The notes under the pieces: generated by a model
What the model saw: only the letters and a program-made list of their open reading frames with translations
The model's database searches: none
What the model was told of the DNA's origin: nothing
Translations under genes and position numbers: made by a program
Shown: positions 47,625-59,057 of the stretch, piece after piece
How positions within the stretch are numbered: the stretch's first letter is position 1
Layout of the letters: every line of letters starts with the position of its first letter
Origin: Rhodococcus sp. KRD162
GTDB lineage: Bacteria; Actinomycetota; Actinomycetes; Mycobacteriales; Mycobacteriaceae
Assembly: GCF_017168335.1 (NCBI RefSeq)
Contig: NZ_JABFAU010000005.1
Coordinates: 306,575-370,574 of the forward strand
Direction of reading: 5' to 3'
Length of the DNA: 64,000 nucleotides

Positions 47625-48419
47625 TCAGGTGGCCTGACAGACCGGGCACCAGAACAGGTTTCGCACCTGCATCGTCGAGTGCAGGATTTCGGTGCCGCAC
47701 ACCCGGCACGGGAACCCCTGCCTGCGGTAGACGTAGGACCGGGGCCTGCCCGCGGCGTACGTATCGCCGTGATCGTCCCCGGGCCGGATGGTGATGATGC
47801 GGCCGCGTCGAACACCGATCTTCATCAGCTCGACGAGGTCGAACCAGATTGCGTCCCACTCGGCTCGATCGAGGTCCTTGCCCGGTCGCATCGGGTTGAT
47901 CTCGTGGCGGAACAGAATCTCGGCGCGGTAGACGTTTCCGACGCCGGCGAGCACCTTCTGATCCATCAGCAACGTGCCGATGGAGGTGCGTGATGCCGAG
48001 ATTCGCGCCCACGCCCTGTTCGGGTCGGCGTCCTTACGCAGCGGGTCCGGCCCCAAGCGCGCCACCAGGGCGTCGACCTGCTCTTCGGTGTAGATCTCAC
48101 AGGCGGTGGGGCCGCGCAGATCGACACCGTACTTCTCCCCCACCATGCGCAGCCGGACGGCACCCACCGGCTCGTTCAGTGGCACGGCCTGTTCGGTGAA
48201 CTTCCCGTAGAGGCCGAGGTGAATGTGCACGATCAGATCGGACTCGTAGCGGTGCAACAGATGCTTGCCCCAAGCCTCGGCCTTCTCGAGCACGAGCCCG
48301 TCGATCAGCGCAGCACCGGAGGTGAACCGCCCCTGAGGGCTGCTCGCGGCCACCGGTGCCCCGCCGAATCGACGTTGATGCACCCTGGCGAGTCGGTGCA
48401 GGGTGTGGCCTTCTGGCAC
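47625..48419 (-). CDS. nei: Fpg/Nei family DNA glycosylase
   Basis: 264 residues; base-excision glycosylase/AP lyase for oxidised bases. Start PEGHT gives the catalytic Pro2 and Glu3 after Met removal, the helix-2-turn-helix contains KVLAGVGNVYRAEILF, and the C-terminal zinc finger has CRVCGTEI and CPVC. Gene position beside rpiB matches mycobacterial Nei1. GTG start, one base from the rpiB stop, so the two are co-transcribed. Confidence 0.9.
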   Translation of the reverse strand: MPEGHTLHRLARVHQRRFGGAPVAASSPQGRFTSGAALIDGLVLEKAEAWGKHLLHRYESDLIVHIHLGLYGKFTEQAVPLNEPVGAVRLRMVGEKYGVDLRGPTACEIYTEEQVDALVARLGPDPLRKDADPNRAWARISASRTSIGTLLMDQKVLAGVGNVYRAEILFRHEINPMRPGKDLDRAEWDAIWFDLVELMKIGVRRGRIITIRPGDDHGDTYAAGRPRSYVYRRQGFPCRVCGTEILHSTMQVRNLFWCPVCQAT

Positions 48420-48899
48420 CTATGCAGGCTTTCCCGGCACCTCGGGTGCCTCGCCGGTGCGCTCGTACTCGGACAGGATGTCGATGCGTCGCTGGTGGCG
48501 CTCTTCTCCCGAGAACGGAGTATCGAGAAACGCGTCGACGATGGCGAGGGCCTCGGGCAGTGTGTGCATGCGGCCACCGAGACCGATGAGCTGTGCGTCG
48601 TTGTGCTCGCGGGCCAGCTTGGCGGTCTCGACGCTCCACGCGAGTGCGCAGCGAGCGCCTGTGACCTTGTTCGCAGCGATCTGCTCGCCGTTTCCGGAAC
48701 CACCGAGCACCAGGCCGCGACTGCCCGGGTCGGCAACGACGCGACGGGCTGCGTCGATGCAGAAGGCCGGATAGTCGTCAACGGGGTCGTAGTCGAAGGC
48801 ACCGCAGTCGACGGGCTCGTGCCCGGTCGCTGTCAGGTGTTCGATGATCTGATTCTTGAACTCGAGGCCGGCGTGGTCAGCACCCAGGTATACGCGCAT
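48420..48899 (-). CDS. rpiB: Ribose-5-phosphate isomerase B
   Basis: 159 residues of the LacA/RpiB family; interconverts ribose 5-phosphate and ribulose 5-phosphate. MRVYLGADHAGLEFKN, the anion-binding GSGNGEQIAANK and the EHNDAQLIGLGGRM segment are typical. In the mycobacterial form the catalytic base is a Glu rather than Cys; the GSGNGE sequence here fits that. Start ATG 48899. Confidence 0.94.
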   Translation of the reverse strand: MRVYLGADHAGLEFKNQIIEHLTATGHEPVDCGAFDYDPVDDYPAFCIDAARRVVADPGSRGLVLGGSGNGEQIAANKVTGARCALAWSVETAKLAREHNDAQLIGLGGRMHTLPEALAIVDAFLDTPFSGEERHQRRIDILSEYERTGEAPEVPGKPA

Positions 48900-48915
48900 G
48901 CCTAGAGTCTGACAG

Positions 48916-49578
48916 GTGAACTCCGGAGCCGAGAAATTCGCCGGCGTGGACGGCGCGAAGGGTGCGTGGGTCCTCGCGATCTTCGATGGCACGACACTGA
49001 CGTGGACTGCCTGCTCCTCGGTGCCGGACGTGATCGATCTCACCCGAGAGTGCGCGCGAGTCGGCGTCGACATGCCGCTGTCCCTGCCCACCGAGGGCTA
49101 CCGAGTCAGCGAACTCGAGGCGAAGAAGTTTCTCGGACCGGCTCGCAGCTCGATCTTCCACACCCCCGTCGTCGATGTGCTCGAGGCTTCGACTTACGAG
49201 CAGGCGTGCTCGATTTCCCGCGAGATCACCGGCAAGGCGATCAGCAAACAGACCTGGCACATCCTGCCCGCAGTACGTGCCTGGCGGGAGGCGCATGTCG
49301 ACGTGGACACGTACGTCGAGGTGCATCCGGAATGCTCGTTTCGCGCGATGTCGCCTGCGACCGACTACGCATCGAAGAAATCCGGCCGCGGCATCGGGCA
49401 GCGACTGGCCACGCTCGGGCGGTGGAGCGAGAACGTCGACCTGGCGGACCTACCGCCGGGACCGGCCGTGGACGATTTTCTCGACGCAGCCGCGGCGGCA
49501 TGGTCGGCGCAGCGCTTCCACGCCGGAAAGCACCGTGTTTTCGGCACCGAGGACGCATCGGACCGAATCGTGGCCTGA
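48916..49578 (+). CDS. DUF429 family protein (predicted RNase H-like fold)
   Basis: 220 residues. KFAGVDGAKGAWVLAIFDG and VGVDMPLSLP carry the acidic residues expected of the RNase H-like DUF429 family, with YVEVHPECSF and FLDAAAAAWSAQR further on. Function is unknown; a nuclease role is only suggested by the fold. GTG start, divergent from rpiB with 16 bp between, so promoters overlap. The stop is directly next to the repeat at 49579-49652. Confidence 0.78.
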   Translation: MNSGAEKFAGVDGAKGAWVLAIFDGTTLTWTACSSVPDVIDLTRECARVGVDMPLSLPTEGYRVSELEAKKFLGPARSSIFHTPVVDVLEASTYEQACSISREITGKAISKQTWHILPAVRAWREAHVDVDTYVEVHPECSFRAMSPATDYASKKSGRGIGQRLATLGRWSENVDLADLPPGPAVDDFLDAAAAAWSAQRFHAGKHRVFGTEDASDRIVA

Positions 49579-49652
49579 CCCCGCGTGCACGAAAGTTCTT
49601 CTCCTGCTATGAATTTCCGTGCACCCTGCTATGAATTTCCGTGCACGCGGGG
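49579..49652. repeat. Palindromic element containing a perfect 22-bp tandem duplication
   Basis: Outer arms CCCCGCGTGCACG (49579-49591) and its perfect complement (49640-49652) enclose two identical 22-bp units at 49603-49624 and 49625-49646. Each unit ends in GTGCAC. The left flank (GTGCACGAAAGTTC) is a diverged inverted copy of the unit. It lies between the convergent DUF429 and DsbA genes and could act as a terminator; its structure looks like a small repeated extragenic element. Confidence 0.75.
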
Positions 49653-49663
49653 AGGTGGCGCGA

Positions 49664-50281
49664 TCAGTCGAACTGCGGATCCTCGTCCCGCGAGCGCTTG
49701 AGCTCGAAGAAGTGTGGGTACGACGCGAAGGTCACCGATGCGTCCCAGAGCTTGCCTGCTTCCTCACCCCGTGGGATGCGCGAGAGCACCGGACCGAAGA
49801 ACGCGACGCCGTTGACGTGGATGGTCGGGGTACCGACATCGGGGCCGACCTTGTCCATTCCGGCGTGATGGCTGGTGCGCAATTCCTCGTCGTGGTCGGT
49901 GCTGCCTGCCGCGTCGGCGAGATCCGCCGGCAGGTCCAGCTCGGCCAGGGACTCCTTGATCACGACTTCGAAATCCTTGTTGCCCTCGTTGTGGATTCGC
50001 GTTCCCATTGCCGTGTACAGCGGTGGGAGAATCTCGTCGCCCTTCAGTTTGGCGGCGGCGATGGCCACGCGCACCGGGCCCCATGCCTTCTTCATCATCT
50101 CGGCGTATTCCTCGGGCAGATCGCGGCCCTCGTTGAGCACGGCGAGGCTCATGACGTGGAAGTTCACGTCGATGTCGCGTACCTGCTCCACTTCGAGAAT
50201 CCACCGTGAGGTGATCCAGCACCACGGGCACAGTGGGTCGAACCAAAAATCGGCGGTGTCTTTCTGTCCTGAACCGGCCAC
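49664..50281 (-). CDS. DsbA family oxidoreductase, mycothiol-dependent (Rv2466c-type)
   Basis: 205 residues with a thioredoxin fold and inserted helical domain. The active site is CPWC at 18-21 in [35 protein letters not shown] and [20 protein letters not shown] agree closely with the mycobacterial mycoredoxin-like reductase next to pepN. No signal peptide, so cytoplasmic. GTG 50281 is preceded by AAGGAG at 6 bases. It faces pepN divergently. Confidence 0.88.
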   Translation of the reverse strand: MAGSGQKDTADFWFDPLCPWCWITSRWILEVEQVRDIDVNFHVMSLAVLNEGRDLPEEYAEMMKKAWGPVRVAIAAAKLKGDEILPPLYTAMGTRIHNEGNKDFEVVIKESLAELDLPADLADAAGSTDHDEELRTSHHAGMDKVGPDVGTPTIHVNGVAFFGPVLSRIPRGEEAGKLWDASVTFASYPHFFELKRSRDEDPQFD

Positions 50282-50425
50282 AGTGCTCTCCTTGCAAGTC
50301 GAGGTCAACCTATCTTCATGCACAACAACCTCCCACCGCACAGACATTCCGCGACGTCTGTCGGCCAGCGCCGGCTACTCGTGACGTGATGGGATGGAGG
50401 GCACTACCCATAACTACACGAAGAG

Positions 50426-53011
<2,586 letters not shown>

Positions 53012-53028
53012 TCTCGGCAGAACAGACG

Positions 53029-53073
53029 GCACGGGCCGGTTGCGTCGCCTTTCGGCGAGCAACCGGCCCGTGC
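53029..53073. terminator. Hairpin between convergent pepN and DUF5130 genes
   Basis: 15-bp perfect arms GCACGGGCCGGTTGC and complement, continued inward by TCGCC/GGCGA with one bulged base. It stands 17 bp after pepN and 28 bp from the other stop and can serve both directions. Confidence 0.85.
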
Positions 53074-53101
53074 CGCGTTCGCGGTCGTGTGGCAAGAAGA
53101 C

Positions 53102-53578
53102 CTAGGGACTGAGAATGGCCGCTGTCATCACCCGCACCGAGGTGACGAGACCGTCGATGAGGTTGCCGTCGCGGAACGGCCCGAGTGCCGCCGTGACACC
53201 CAGCTGCGCAACCCGGTCGGTCGCGCGATTGGACACTCGCTTTCCGCTCCGGATCTCGACGGCGTGCCGATTGGGATCGACGGCGATCAGGACGGACCGA
53301 ATGGCATCGGGCGTGCCGGGAAAGACGGATTCGACGCCGGTGGACGGATCGTCGCCGAGATCACCGATGTAGATGTTGAAGCGAATCTTGGTCTGCCGGG
53401 TCGCCTCGGTCAGCGCGTCGTCGAGCGCAACCAGATCCTGCGTCGCGAACGGTAGGTGATCGGGGTTGACGGTCCCGAACTCGTGCGCAGCCGAGACGCG
53501 GCCGCTGGCGGTGAGGGCGGATCCGAACGGCAGATCCCGTTCCTCGATGTCGTGACGAACGAGTTCACCACTTGCCAC
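53102..53578 (-). CDS. DUF5130 (TPM-like) conserved protein
   Basis: 158 residues matching the small actinobacterial family next to pepN (Rv2468c position). TATRQTKIRFNIYIGDLG, VLIAVDPNRHAVEIRSGKRV and the ending GLVTSVRVMTAAIL recall a TPM-like fold without its usual membrane anchor. Function unknown. GTG 53578 is favoured because GGAGG lies 8 bases upstream; a GTG at 53587 abuts that site. It overlaps the upstream membrane-protein gene by 14 bp. Confidence 0.78.
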   Translation of the reverse strand: MASGELVRHDIEERDLPFGSALTASGRVSAAHEFGTVNPDHLPFATQDLVALDDALTEATRQTKIRFNIYIGDLGDDPSTGVESVFPGTPDAIRSVLIAVDPNRHAVEIRSGKRVSNRATDRVAQLGVTAALGPFRDGNLIDGLVTSVRVMTAAILSP

Positions 53579-53816
53579 TTGCAGCACCTCCGATCGAATC
53601 GGCCGCGTCGGCGTCGTGCGATCCGTGTCCTCCGAAGGGAGTCACCTCGTCCGTAGCGCTCCACAGCAATGGTTCGCGCGTCCACTCGTCCGTCAGTCGG
53701 TACGGAGGCACGTCCATACCGGGCTGCTTGTCGGTCAAGTAGGTCAACGCGCCGATGAGTCCGATCACCGCAACCGGAATCACCCCGAATATCAGCGTGG
53801 TCTCCAAAATGCTCAC
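53565..53816 (-). CDS. ctaJ: Single-pass membrane protein, probable cytochrome oxidase subunit CtaJ
   Basis: 83 residues. One N-terminal membrane helix (about 5-26, ETTLIFGVIPVAVIGLIGAL) is followed by a proline-rich cytoplasmic segment with YRLTDEWTREPLLWSATDE. As I recall, CtaJ accessory subunits of the mycobacterial bcc-aa3 supercomplex have this form (helix, then W-x-EP-x-W-x-ATDE) and lie between the Rv2468c and Rv2469c counterparts, as here. GTG start, possibly leaderless. The identity rests on pattern and position. Confidence 0.6.
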   Translation of the reverse strand: MSILETTLIFGVIPVAVIGLIGALTYLTDKQPGMDVPPYRLTDEWTREPLLWSATDEVTPFGGHGSHDADAADSIGGAASGKW

Positions 53817-53898
53817 AGGGTGTGACGTTAGTCGACAATTGCGCTTCGAACCACGTCGGGGCCGGTGTTGTGACCGAACCGTATACACCGGTCGAGTG

Positions 53899-54561
53899 TC
53901 AGGCAGCACCTTCACCGAGATACGCCAGCCAACTCGGGTCCAACTCCTTGGTCGTCGCCAACAGACGCCAGTGCGGCCCCTTCGGCGGCACCAGCTGCGC
54001 CCGCAGCGTCCAGCCGATCTCACTGAGCAGTTTGTCCGCCTTGCGATGGTTGCACGAAGCACAACACGCCACACAGTTCTCCCACGAGTGGCCCCCGCCT
54101 CGGCTGCGCGGCACGACGTGGTCGACCGTCTCGGCCTTGCTTCCGCAGTATGCGCAGCGGAAGCGATCGCGGTGCATCAGGGCGGCACGCGTCATCGGCA
54201 CTCGCGCTCGATACGGAACCCGAACGAAGGTTCTCAGCCGAATCACCGACGGAACCTGCACCGAGAAGTCGGCCGATCTGATGAACGGCCCTTCCGGATC
54301 GTCGTGCACCACGTCGGCCTTCCCACAAACGAGAAGAACCACCGCCCGGCGCATCGGAAGCGCGGTCAGTGGTTCGAATGTGGCATTGAGGAGCAGCACA
54401 CGGCGTTTGACCCACGCCGGTACGGCGTCGTCGCTCGTGGCATCGTGGGCCGTCGGCACCACGCGCAGCGGAGAAGCCCCCGAGGCCGTCTCACGCTGGT
54501 CGTGCGTGGTGCGGCCCTCAGTGGGCGGGAGTTGTCGATGGCGGTGTTGCGAGTTCTTCAT
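53899..54561 (-). CDS. HNH endonuclease domain protein
   Basis: 220 residues. The C-terminal half has an HNH motif with zinc-knuckle Cys: RCAYCGSKAETVDHVVPRS, then GHSWENCVACCASCNHRKADK. The N-terminal part (VLLLNATFEPLTALPMRRA) is the conserved extension of the actinobacterial family found at this position (Rv2469c). Cellular target is unknown; no methylase is adjacent, so it is unlikely to be a restriction enzyme. Confidence 0.85.
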   Translation of the reverse strand: MKNSQHRHRQLPPTEGRTTHDQRETASGASPLRVVPTAHDATSDDAVPAWVKRRVLLLNATFEPLTALPMRRAVVLLVCGKADVVHDDPEGPFIRSADFSVQVPSVIRLRTFVRVPYRARVPMTRAALMHRDRFRCAYCGSKAETVDHVVPRSRGGGHSWENCVACCASCNHRKADKLLSEIGWTLRAQLVPPKGPHWRLLATTKELDPSWLAYLGEGAA

Positions 54562-54774
54562 GCGTCACTCCAGAAGCAGTCGGCGCCCGCGCATGGCTTG
54601 CGTGGAACACGAGTGACAGTGGAACACGAATACACCGCCTGCGCACAGCCTTTTTCCGGGCATTTTCTGTTGCCGATCGGTGAACTTTGCGCGTCGACGC
54701 GTTCGCGATCGGCCACCGGGGAGCCCATGCGCTGCGCGACTGGCGAGAATTCTGCGTCTCCGTAGACTTTTCGG

Positions 54775-55752
54775 GTGTCTGCATCAACCCTTCTGTCCGC
54801 ATCGCCCCCCACCGACCTGTCACTGCTTCGGCAGCTCGACACCCGAGCCTTCGAGCTGACGGAAACCGGACGCGACTGGCTGGTCGATCGTCCGCTGCAG
54901 ATTCTCGGTTATCTGGTTCTGGCCATCGTGCTGCGCCTCGTGCTGCACCGGATGATCACCCGCTTCACCCGCAACGAGGTCGGCAGATCACCGATGCTGC
55001 TCCGGCCACTGCGGGACCGGTCTTCGAGCACCGTCCAGGGCGCCATTCTCAACGAACGGCGAAAGCAACGGGCGAACACCATCGGCTCGGTGCTCAAGTC
55101 TGCCGTGTCGGTCTTGATTCTCACCTGGTTCGTGCTCTCGGTTCTCGACGTGCTCGGTATCAACGTGGCACCGTTCATCGCGTCGGCGGGAATCGTCGGT
55201 GTTGCACTGGGCTTCGGTGCCCAGAACTTGGTTCGAGACTTCCTGTCCGGCATTTTCATGCTGCTGGAGGATCAGTACGGCGTCGGCGATGTCGTCGACC
55301 TCGGCGAGGCGACCGGCACCGTCGAGAGCGTCGGTTTGCGGGTCACGACGATCCGAGATATCAACGGCACGGTCTGGTACTGCCGCAACGGCGAAGTGCT
55401 CCGGGTGGGAAACATGAGCCAGGGCTTCGCGGTCGCAGTGTTGGATCTGCCCGTCTCGCATACCGCGAACATCGAGGAAGCCTGCGCTGTCGCCGATCGC
55501 GCCGCTGCGTCGTTGGTCGAATCCGGCGACTTCGACAGCGACATTCTCGAACCGCCGCAGATGCTCGGAGTCAACGCCGTCAGCGCGGACACCGTCACCA
55601 TCCGCGTCACCATCAAAACCCGCCCCGGCCGCCAGTGGGCTGTCCAGCGCCGTCTTCATCAGGACATCCTGGAGGCCTTCGACGACGCTGGCATCAAGGC
55701 TCCGTACGCGCTGGGGCGTCCCGGTGGGGTCGCGGCAGATCGCGACAACTAG
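54775..55752 (+). CDS. MscS family mechanosensitive ion channel
   Basis: 325 residues. Hydrophobic helices at about 43-62 and 104-125, then the pore-lining helix and start of the beta domain FIASAGIVGVALGFGAQNLVRDFLSG, followed by VGDVVDLGEATGTVESVGLR. It should relieve turgor on osmotic downshift, which fits a genome that makes ectoine. GTG start. It is divergent from the HNH gene. Confidence 0.9.
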   Translation: MSASTLLSASPPTDLSLLRQLDTRAFELTETGRDWLVDRPLQILGYLVLAIVLRLVLHRMITRFTRNEVGRSPMLLRPLRDRSSSTVQGAILNERRKQRANTIGSVLKSAVSVLILTWFVLSVLDVLGINVAPFIASAGIVGVALGFGAQNLVRDFLSGIFMLLEDQYGVGDVVDLGEATGTVESVGLRVTTIRDINGTVWYCRNGEVLRVGNMSQGFAVAVLDLPVSHTANIEEACAVADRAAASLVESGDFDSDILEPPQMLGVNAVSADTVTIRVTIKTRPGRQWAVQRRLHQDILEAFDDAGIKAPYALGRPGGVAADRDN

Positions 55753-55774
55753 AGAGACGATGATTACCGTGCGA

Positions 55775-55795
55775 GGCCGATCAGAGCGATCGGCC
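55775..55795 (+). terminator. Small hairpin before glbO
   Basis: GGCCGATC and GATCGGCC pair perfectly around 5 bases, in the 63-bp gap between the MscS gene and glbO, ending 20 bp before the glbO start. No T tract follows. It could weaken read-through into glbO. Confidence 0.4.
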
Positions 55796-55815
55796 CATCC
55801 GGAAGAGAGAGTGTG

Positions 55816-56211
55816 ATGACCGAACCGCAGCAGACGTTCTACGACGCGGTCGGCGGTGCCGAGACGTTCCGGTCACTCACAGCGAAGTTCTACGAGGAAG
55901 TCGCCAAGGACGAGATTGTGCGCCCGCTGTACCCCGAGGAGGATCTCGGACCGGCCGAACGGCGGATGCGGATGTTCCTCGAACAGTACTGGGGTGGCCC
56001 TCGGACGTATTCGGACGAACGCGGCCATCCTCGACTACGGATGCGCCACAGTCCGTTCCGGATCGGTCCGATGGAAAGAGACGCGTGGCTTCGATGCATG
56101 CACATCGCGATCGCGTCGATCGATCCGTCGGTACTGGACGCCGCACACCGCGCGCAACTCGTCGACTACATGGAAATGGCGGCGAATTCGATGGTCAACT
56201 CGGCGATCTGA
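55816..56211 (+). CDS. glbO: Group II truncated haemoglobin (trHbO)
   Basis: 131 residues, 2-on-2 globin. [22 protein letters not shown] opens the fold, and [20 protein letters not shown] contains the proximal His and the Trp typical of group II. It is linked to oxygen handling and NO or peroxide reactions at the membrane. ATG 55816 is chosen; a GTG directly before it is an alternative. The stop is one base from the convergent cupin gene stop. Confidence 0.94.
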   Translation: MTEPQQTFYDAVGGAETFRSLTAKFYEEVAKDEIVRPLYPEEDLGPAERRMRMFLEQYWGGPRTYSDERGHPRLRMRHSPFRIGPMERDAWLRCMHIAIASIDPSVLDAAHRAQLVDYMEMAANSMVNSAI

Positions 56212-56212
56212 G

Positions 56213-56680
56213 CTACAGCGACGCCCCGCGCCGCGGCCCCTGTCCCCCGGCGACGTTCTTGAGCTTGCCCCCGACCCCTCGCAGGGAGCCGGCGACCTTG
56301 AGAACGAAGGACAGCGGCCCGGGCAGGTGCTGACGCAAGATCGCATGCTTGCGTACGTAGTTCTCCACGTGCCACTCCGACCAGGTGCCTGCGCGGAACA
56401 AAGCAGCGTCTCCGGCAACCAGAGTGCGCGGTGCGTGGTCGTCACTCGACACGGTCACCGAACCGTCCATGATGTGCACGATCTCGTCCACGGCGAAATA
56501 CCAGCGGAAGCGTCCGGCCGTGCAGTCCCAGACATTGGTGGTGGTGGTGCCGTCGATACTCTTCGACCACTCGGCGACGCGCGCCTGTGGGTTCCCCTCG
56601 AGGACCCAGTCCGGCTCGATGGGACTGTCGTCGAGCGCGATATCGCCGAGCCGTACGGCTTCGATGGTCGAAAGAGTCAT
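56213..56680 (-). CDS. Cupin domain protein
   Basis: 155 residues with one cupin barrel (about 55-120). DEIVHIMDGSVTVSSDDHAPRT and AGDAALFRAGTWSEWHVENYVRK resemble the DUF861/ureidoglycine-aminohydrolase type. The C-terminal 35 residues are Gly/Arg/Lys-rich. Enzymatic role unknown; these often bind a metal and small acid. It is convergent with glbO and divergent from aglA. Confidence 0.8.
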   Translation of the reverse strand: MTLSTIEAVRLGDIALDDSPIEPDWVLEGNPQARVAEWSKSIDGTTTTNVWDCTAGRFRWYFAVDEIVHIMDGSVTVSSDDHAPRTLVAGDAALFRAGTWSEWHVENYVRKHAILRQHLPGPLSFVLKVAGSLRGVGGKLKNVAGGQGPRRGASL

Positions 56681-56892
56681 GGCTTGCGTCGCGTCCTTAC
56701 CCGTCGGGCGCGGCCTACGCCGCTACTGATACCAGAAGCAGAACATACAACACTTTCCAAAGCAGAAGGCACGTGTCGGTCATGTGAATGAGCACAAGTC
56801 TTTACTCGGTGTTGACCGGAGACGCCACGTCCGCCCGAATCTGCGCGCCCCTGAATCGTTCCTTGGCCATTCGTTTGGCACTATTGCCACTT

Positions 56893-58476
56893 GTGACCGA
56901 TCCGACCGAGAGCTCCGAGATGTTGTGGTGGCAGGACGCCGTCTTCTATCAGATCTATCCCCGATCGTTCGCGGACTCCAACGGAGACGGTATCGGTGAC
57001 CTCGACGGGATTCGGGACAAACTCGGTTATCTCGAACTGCTGGGTATCGACGCTGTCTGGATCGGACCGATCACCTGCTCCCCCATGGCCGATCACGGCT
57101 ACGACGTCTCCGATCCCCGCGACATCGACCCCATGTTCGGCAACCTCGAGATCTTCGATGCGCTGATCGACGAGGCTCATGCGCGCGATATCAAGGTCAC
57201 GATGGATCTGGTGCCCAATCACACCAGCATCGAGCATCCGTGGTTTCGGTCGGCCCTGACGGCACCGCGCGACGGAGCCGAGCGCGCCCGATACATCTTT
57301 CGAGATGGTCGCGGCGACGACGGATCGCAGCCTCCGAACAACTGGCCCAGCATCTTCGGCGGCCCGGCCTGGACCCGCATCACCGAGCCCGACGGCACCC
57401 CAGGGCAGTGGTACATGCACATCTTCGCGCCCGAACAGCCGGATCTGAACTGGGACAACCCGGAAGTGTTCGAGGACTTCGCACGCACACTGCGATTCTG
57501 GCTCTCCCGCGGGGTCGACGGATTTCGACTCGACGTTGCGCACGGCATGGCCAAACCCGCAGACCTGGCCGATATGAGTCTCGAACTGAACGCGTTGATG
57601 AAGAACGACGACGACGATCCACGATTCAACAATCCCCACGTCCACGACATCCATCGACAGATCAGAACTGTGATGGACGAGTTTCCCGGAACGGTCACCG
57701 TCGGCGAGATCTGGGTTCAGGACAATGTTCGGTTCTCCGAGTACATCAGGCCCGACGAGCTGCACCTGGGGTTCAATTTCCGATTGGCCAGCGTCGACTT
57801 CGACGCCGAGACCATCCGCGACGCCATCTCGAACTCCCTCGCTGCCGTCGAACTCGTCGCAGGCACCCCGACGTGGACGCTGTCGAATCACGACGTCGAG
57901 CGCGAGGTCACCAGGTACGGCGGCGGCGATGTCGGCCAGGCCCGCGCCCGCGCGATGATCCTGGTCGAATTGGCCCTGCCGGGAACGATTTTCGTCTACA
58001 ACGGTGCCGAACTCGGGTTACCGAATGTACAGCTGCCGGACAGTGCGTTGCAGGACCCTGTGTGGGAGCGATCCGGACACGCCGAACGAGGACGCGACGG
58101 CTGCCGTGTTCCGATGCCGTGGGAGGGCCACGAACCCCCGTTCGGTTTCTCCTCCACCGATCAGACCTGGTTGCCGATGCCACCGGAGTGGGACGGCCAT
58201 ACTGCTGAGGCACAGCTCGAAGACGTCGATTCGATGTTGAGCCTCTACCGCACGGCCTTCGAACTACGAGCGCTGCGTCCGGAATTCACCGGCAACGGAA
58301 TCGATTGGTACGGAGCGCCTCCCGGTTGTCTGGCCTTTCGCCGGGCCGGCGGTCTCATCTGTGCCCTGAACGCATCGGAGGAATCGATCCCGCTGCCGCC
58401 CGGCGAGTTGCTCTTGGCCAGTGCGCCCCTCGTCGAGGGCAGACTTGCTGCCAACGCTGCGGCCTGGCTGGTCTAG
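56893..58476 (+). CDS. aglA: Alpha-glucosidase, GH13 family
   Basis: 527 residues. GH13 regions: QDAVFYQIYPRSFADSNGDG, MDLVPNHTS, nucleophile Asp in GFRLDVAHGM, acid/base Glu in VGEIW, and LSNHDVERE. It should hydrolyse alpha-1,4 or 1,6 glucosides such as maltose or isomaltose. The GTG at 56893 (TDPTESSEMLWWQ) is used because residues upstream do not fit the family; an ATG at 56788 would add 35. Its stop codon TAG is completed by the first base of the adjacent insertion. Confidence 0.92.
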   Translation: MTDPTESSEMLWWQDAVFYQIYPRSFADSNGDGIGDLDGIRDKLGYLELLGIDAVWIGPITCSPMADHGYDVSDPRDIDPMFGNLEIFDALIDEAHARDIKVTMDLVPNHTSIEHPWFRSALTAPRDGAERARYIFRDGRGDDGSQPPNNWPSIFGGPAWTRITEPDGTPGQWYMHIFAPEQPDLNWDNPEVFEDFARTLRFWLSRGVDGFRLDVAHGMAKPADLADMSLELNALMKNDDDDPRFNNPHVHDIHRQIRTVMDEFPGTVTVGEIWVQDNVRFSEYIRPDELHLGFNFRLASVDFDAETIRDAISNSLAAVELVAGTPTWTLSNHDVEREVTRYGGGDVGQARARAMILVELALPGTIFVYNGAELGLPNVQLPDSALQDPVWERSGHAERGRDGCRVPMPWEGHEPPFGFSSTDQTWLPMPPEWDGHTAEAQLEDVDSMLSLYRTAFELRALRPEFTGNGIDWYGAPPGCLAFRRAGGLICALNASEESIPLPPGELLLASAPLVEGRLAANAAAWLV

Positions 58477-58487
58477 TGTCCTGAGTC
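58476..58487 (+). repeat. Left terminal inverted repeat
   Basis: GTGTCCTGAGTC directly after TA 58474-58475. Comparing outward, similarity with the right end continues imperfectly to about 24 bp (18 of 24). Confidence 0.8.
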
Positions 58488-58518
58488 GTAAATAAGACCG
58501 CAGTTGACAAACTGCGGC

Positions 58519-58632
58519 ATGGCAACCCGAGGTCCGCGTCCTGCGGAGATCACGTTGACGGACGACGAACGCGCCGAACTCGAGTGCTTCTATCTTCTTC
58601 GCAACTGCAGCGATGTACGCGGGCTAGCCTGA
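58519..58632 (+). pseudogene. IS630 family transposase, N-terminal fragment
   Basis: The first about 22 codons read MATRGPRPAEITLTDDER and on, like the start of IS630-type transposases of actinobacteria. The frame then runs into unrelated sequence (CFYLLRNCSDVRGLA) and stops after 37 codons, so nearly all of the transposase is missing. A hairpin just upstream, CCGCAGTT/AACTGCGG (58498-58517), sits over the start region. Confidence 0.75.
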
Positions 58633-58636
58633 GGCG

Positions 58637-58912
58637 GTGAGTACTTATCTGGCCGAAGCTGGTTTCAGCGAGTGCGTGAACGCTGGCGTCTGCGGCGCTG
58701 AATTTGACGCTTTCTTCTTGAAAATCGGTATCGGTTTGCTTTTCGTGTTGCTGTGGTTCGGTCTCGCTACCTATGTGTCTGCAGCTGCGGGGCCACCTCT
58801 GACTGCGCGGCGTACGGCGATTTCGATTCTGACAGCTTGGCTTGTGCCGATCATTGGTTCGGCATTCTTCTTCTACTACAGAGAGGACGTTCGTCAGCAC
58901 AACTGGCCTTAG
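58637..58912 (+). CDS. Small two-helix membrane protein, unrecognised
   Basis: 91 residues. Two hydrophobic helices at about 28-50 (FLKIGIGLLFVLLWFGLATY) and 62-80 (ISILTAWLVPIIGSAFFFYY), with Arg pairs between them. The second half recalls PLDc_N-type membrane segments, weakly. GTG start 4 bp after the transposase fragment. It lies within the insertion and has less biased codons than neighbours. Function unknown. Confidence 0.5.
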   Translation: MSTYLAEAGFSECVNAGVCGAEFDAFFLKIGIGLLFVLLWFGLATYVSAAAGPPLTARRTAISILTAWLVPIIGSAFFFYYREDVRQHNWP

Positions 58913-59057
58913 CCTGGGAGTGAGCAGCAGAGGTCGCTGGTGGTGGTGGTGCGTCGTCCAGGGAGACCAGGGTTTCTACCTTCTCCGCAAGGCAGCTACA
59001 GATCCGAGCGCGGCAAGCCCTCCTCCCGTTGGCCCCTGCGTGCGGTTGAACGAGTGC

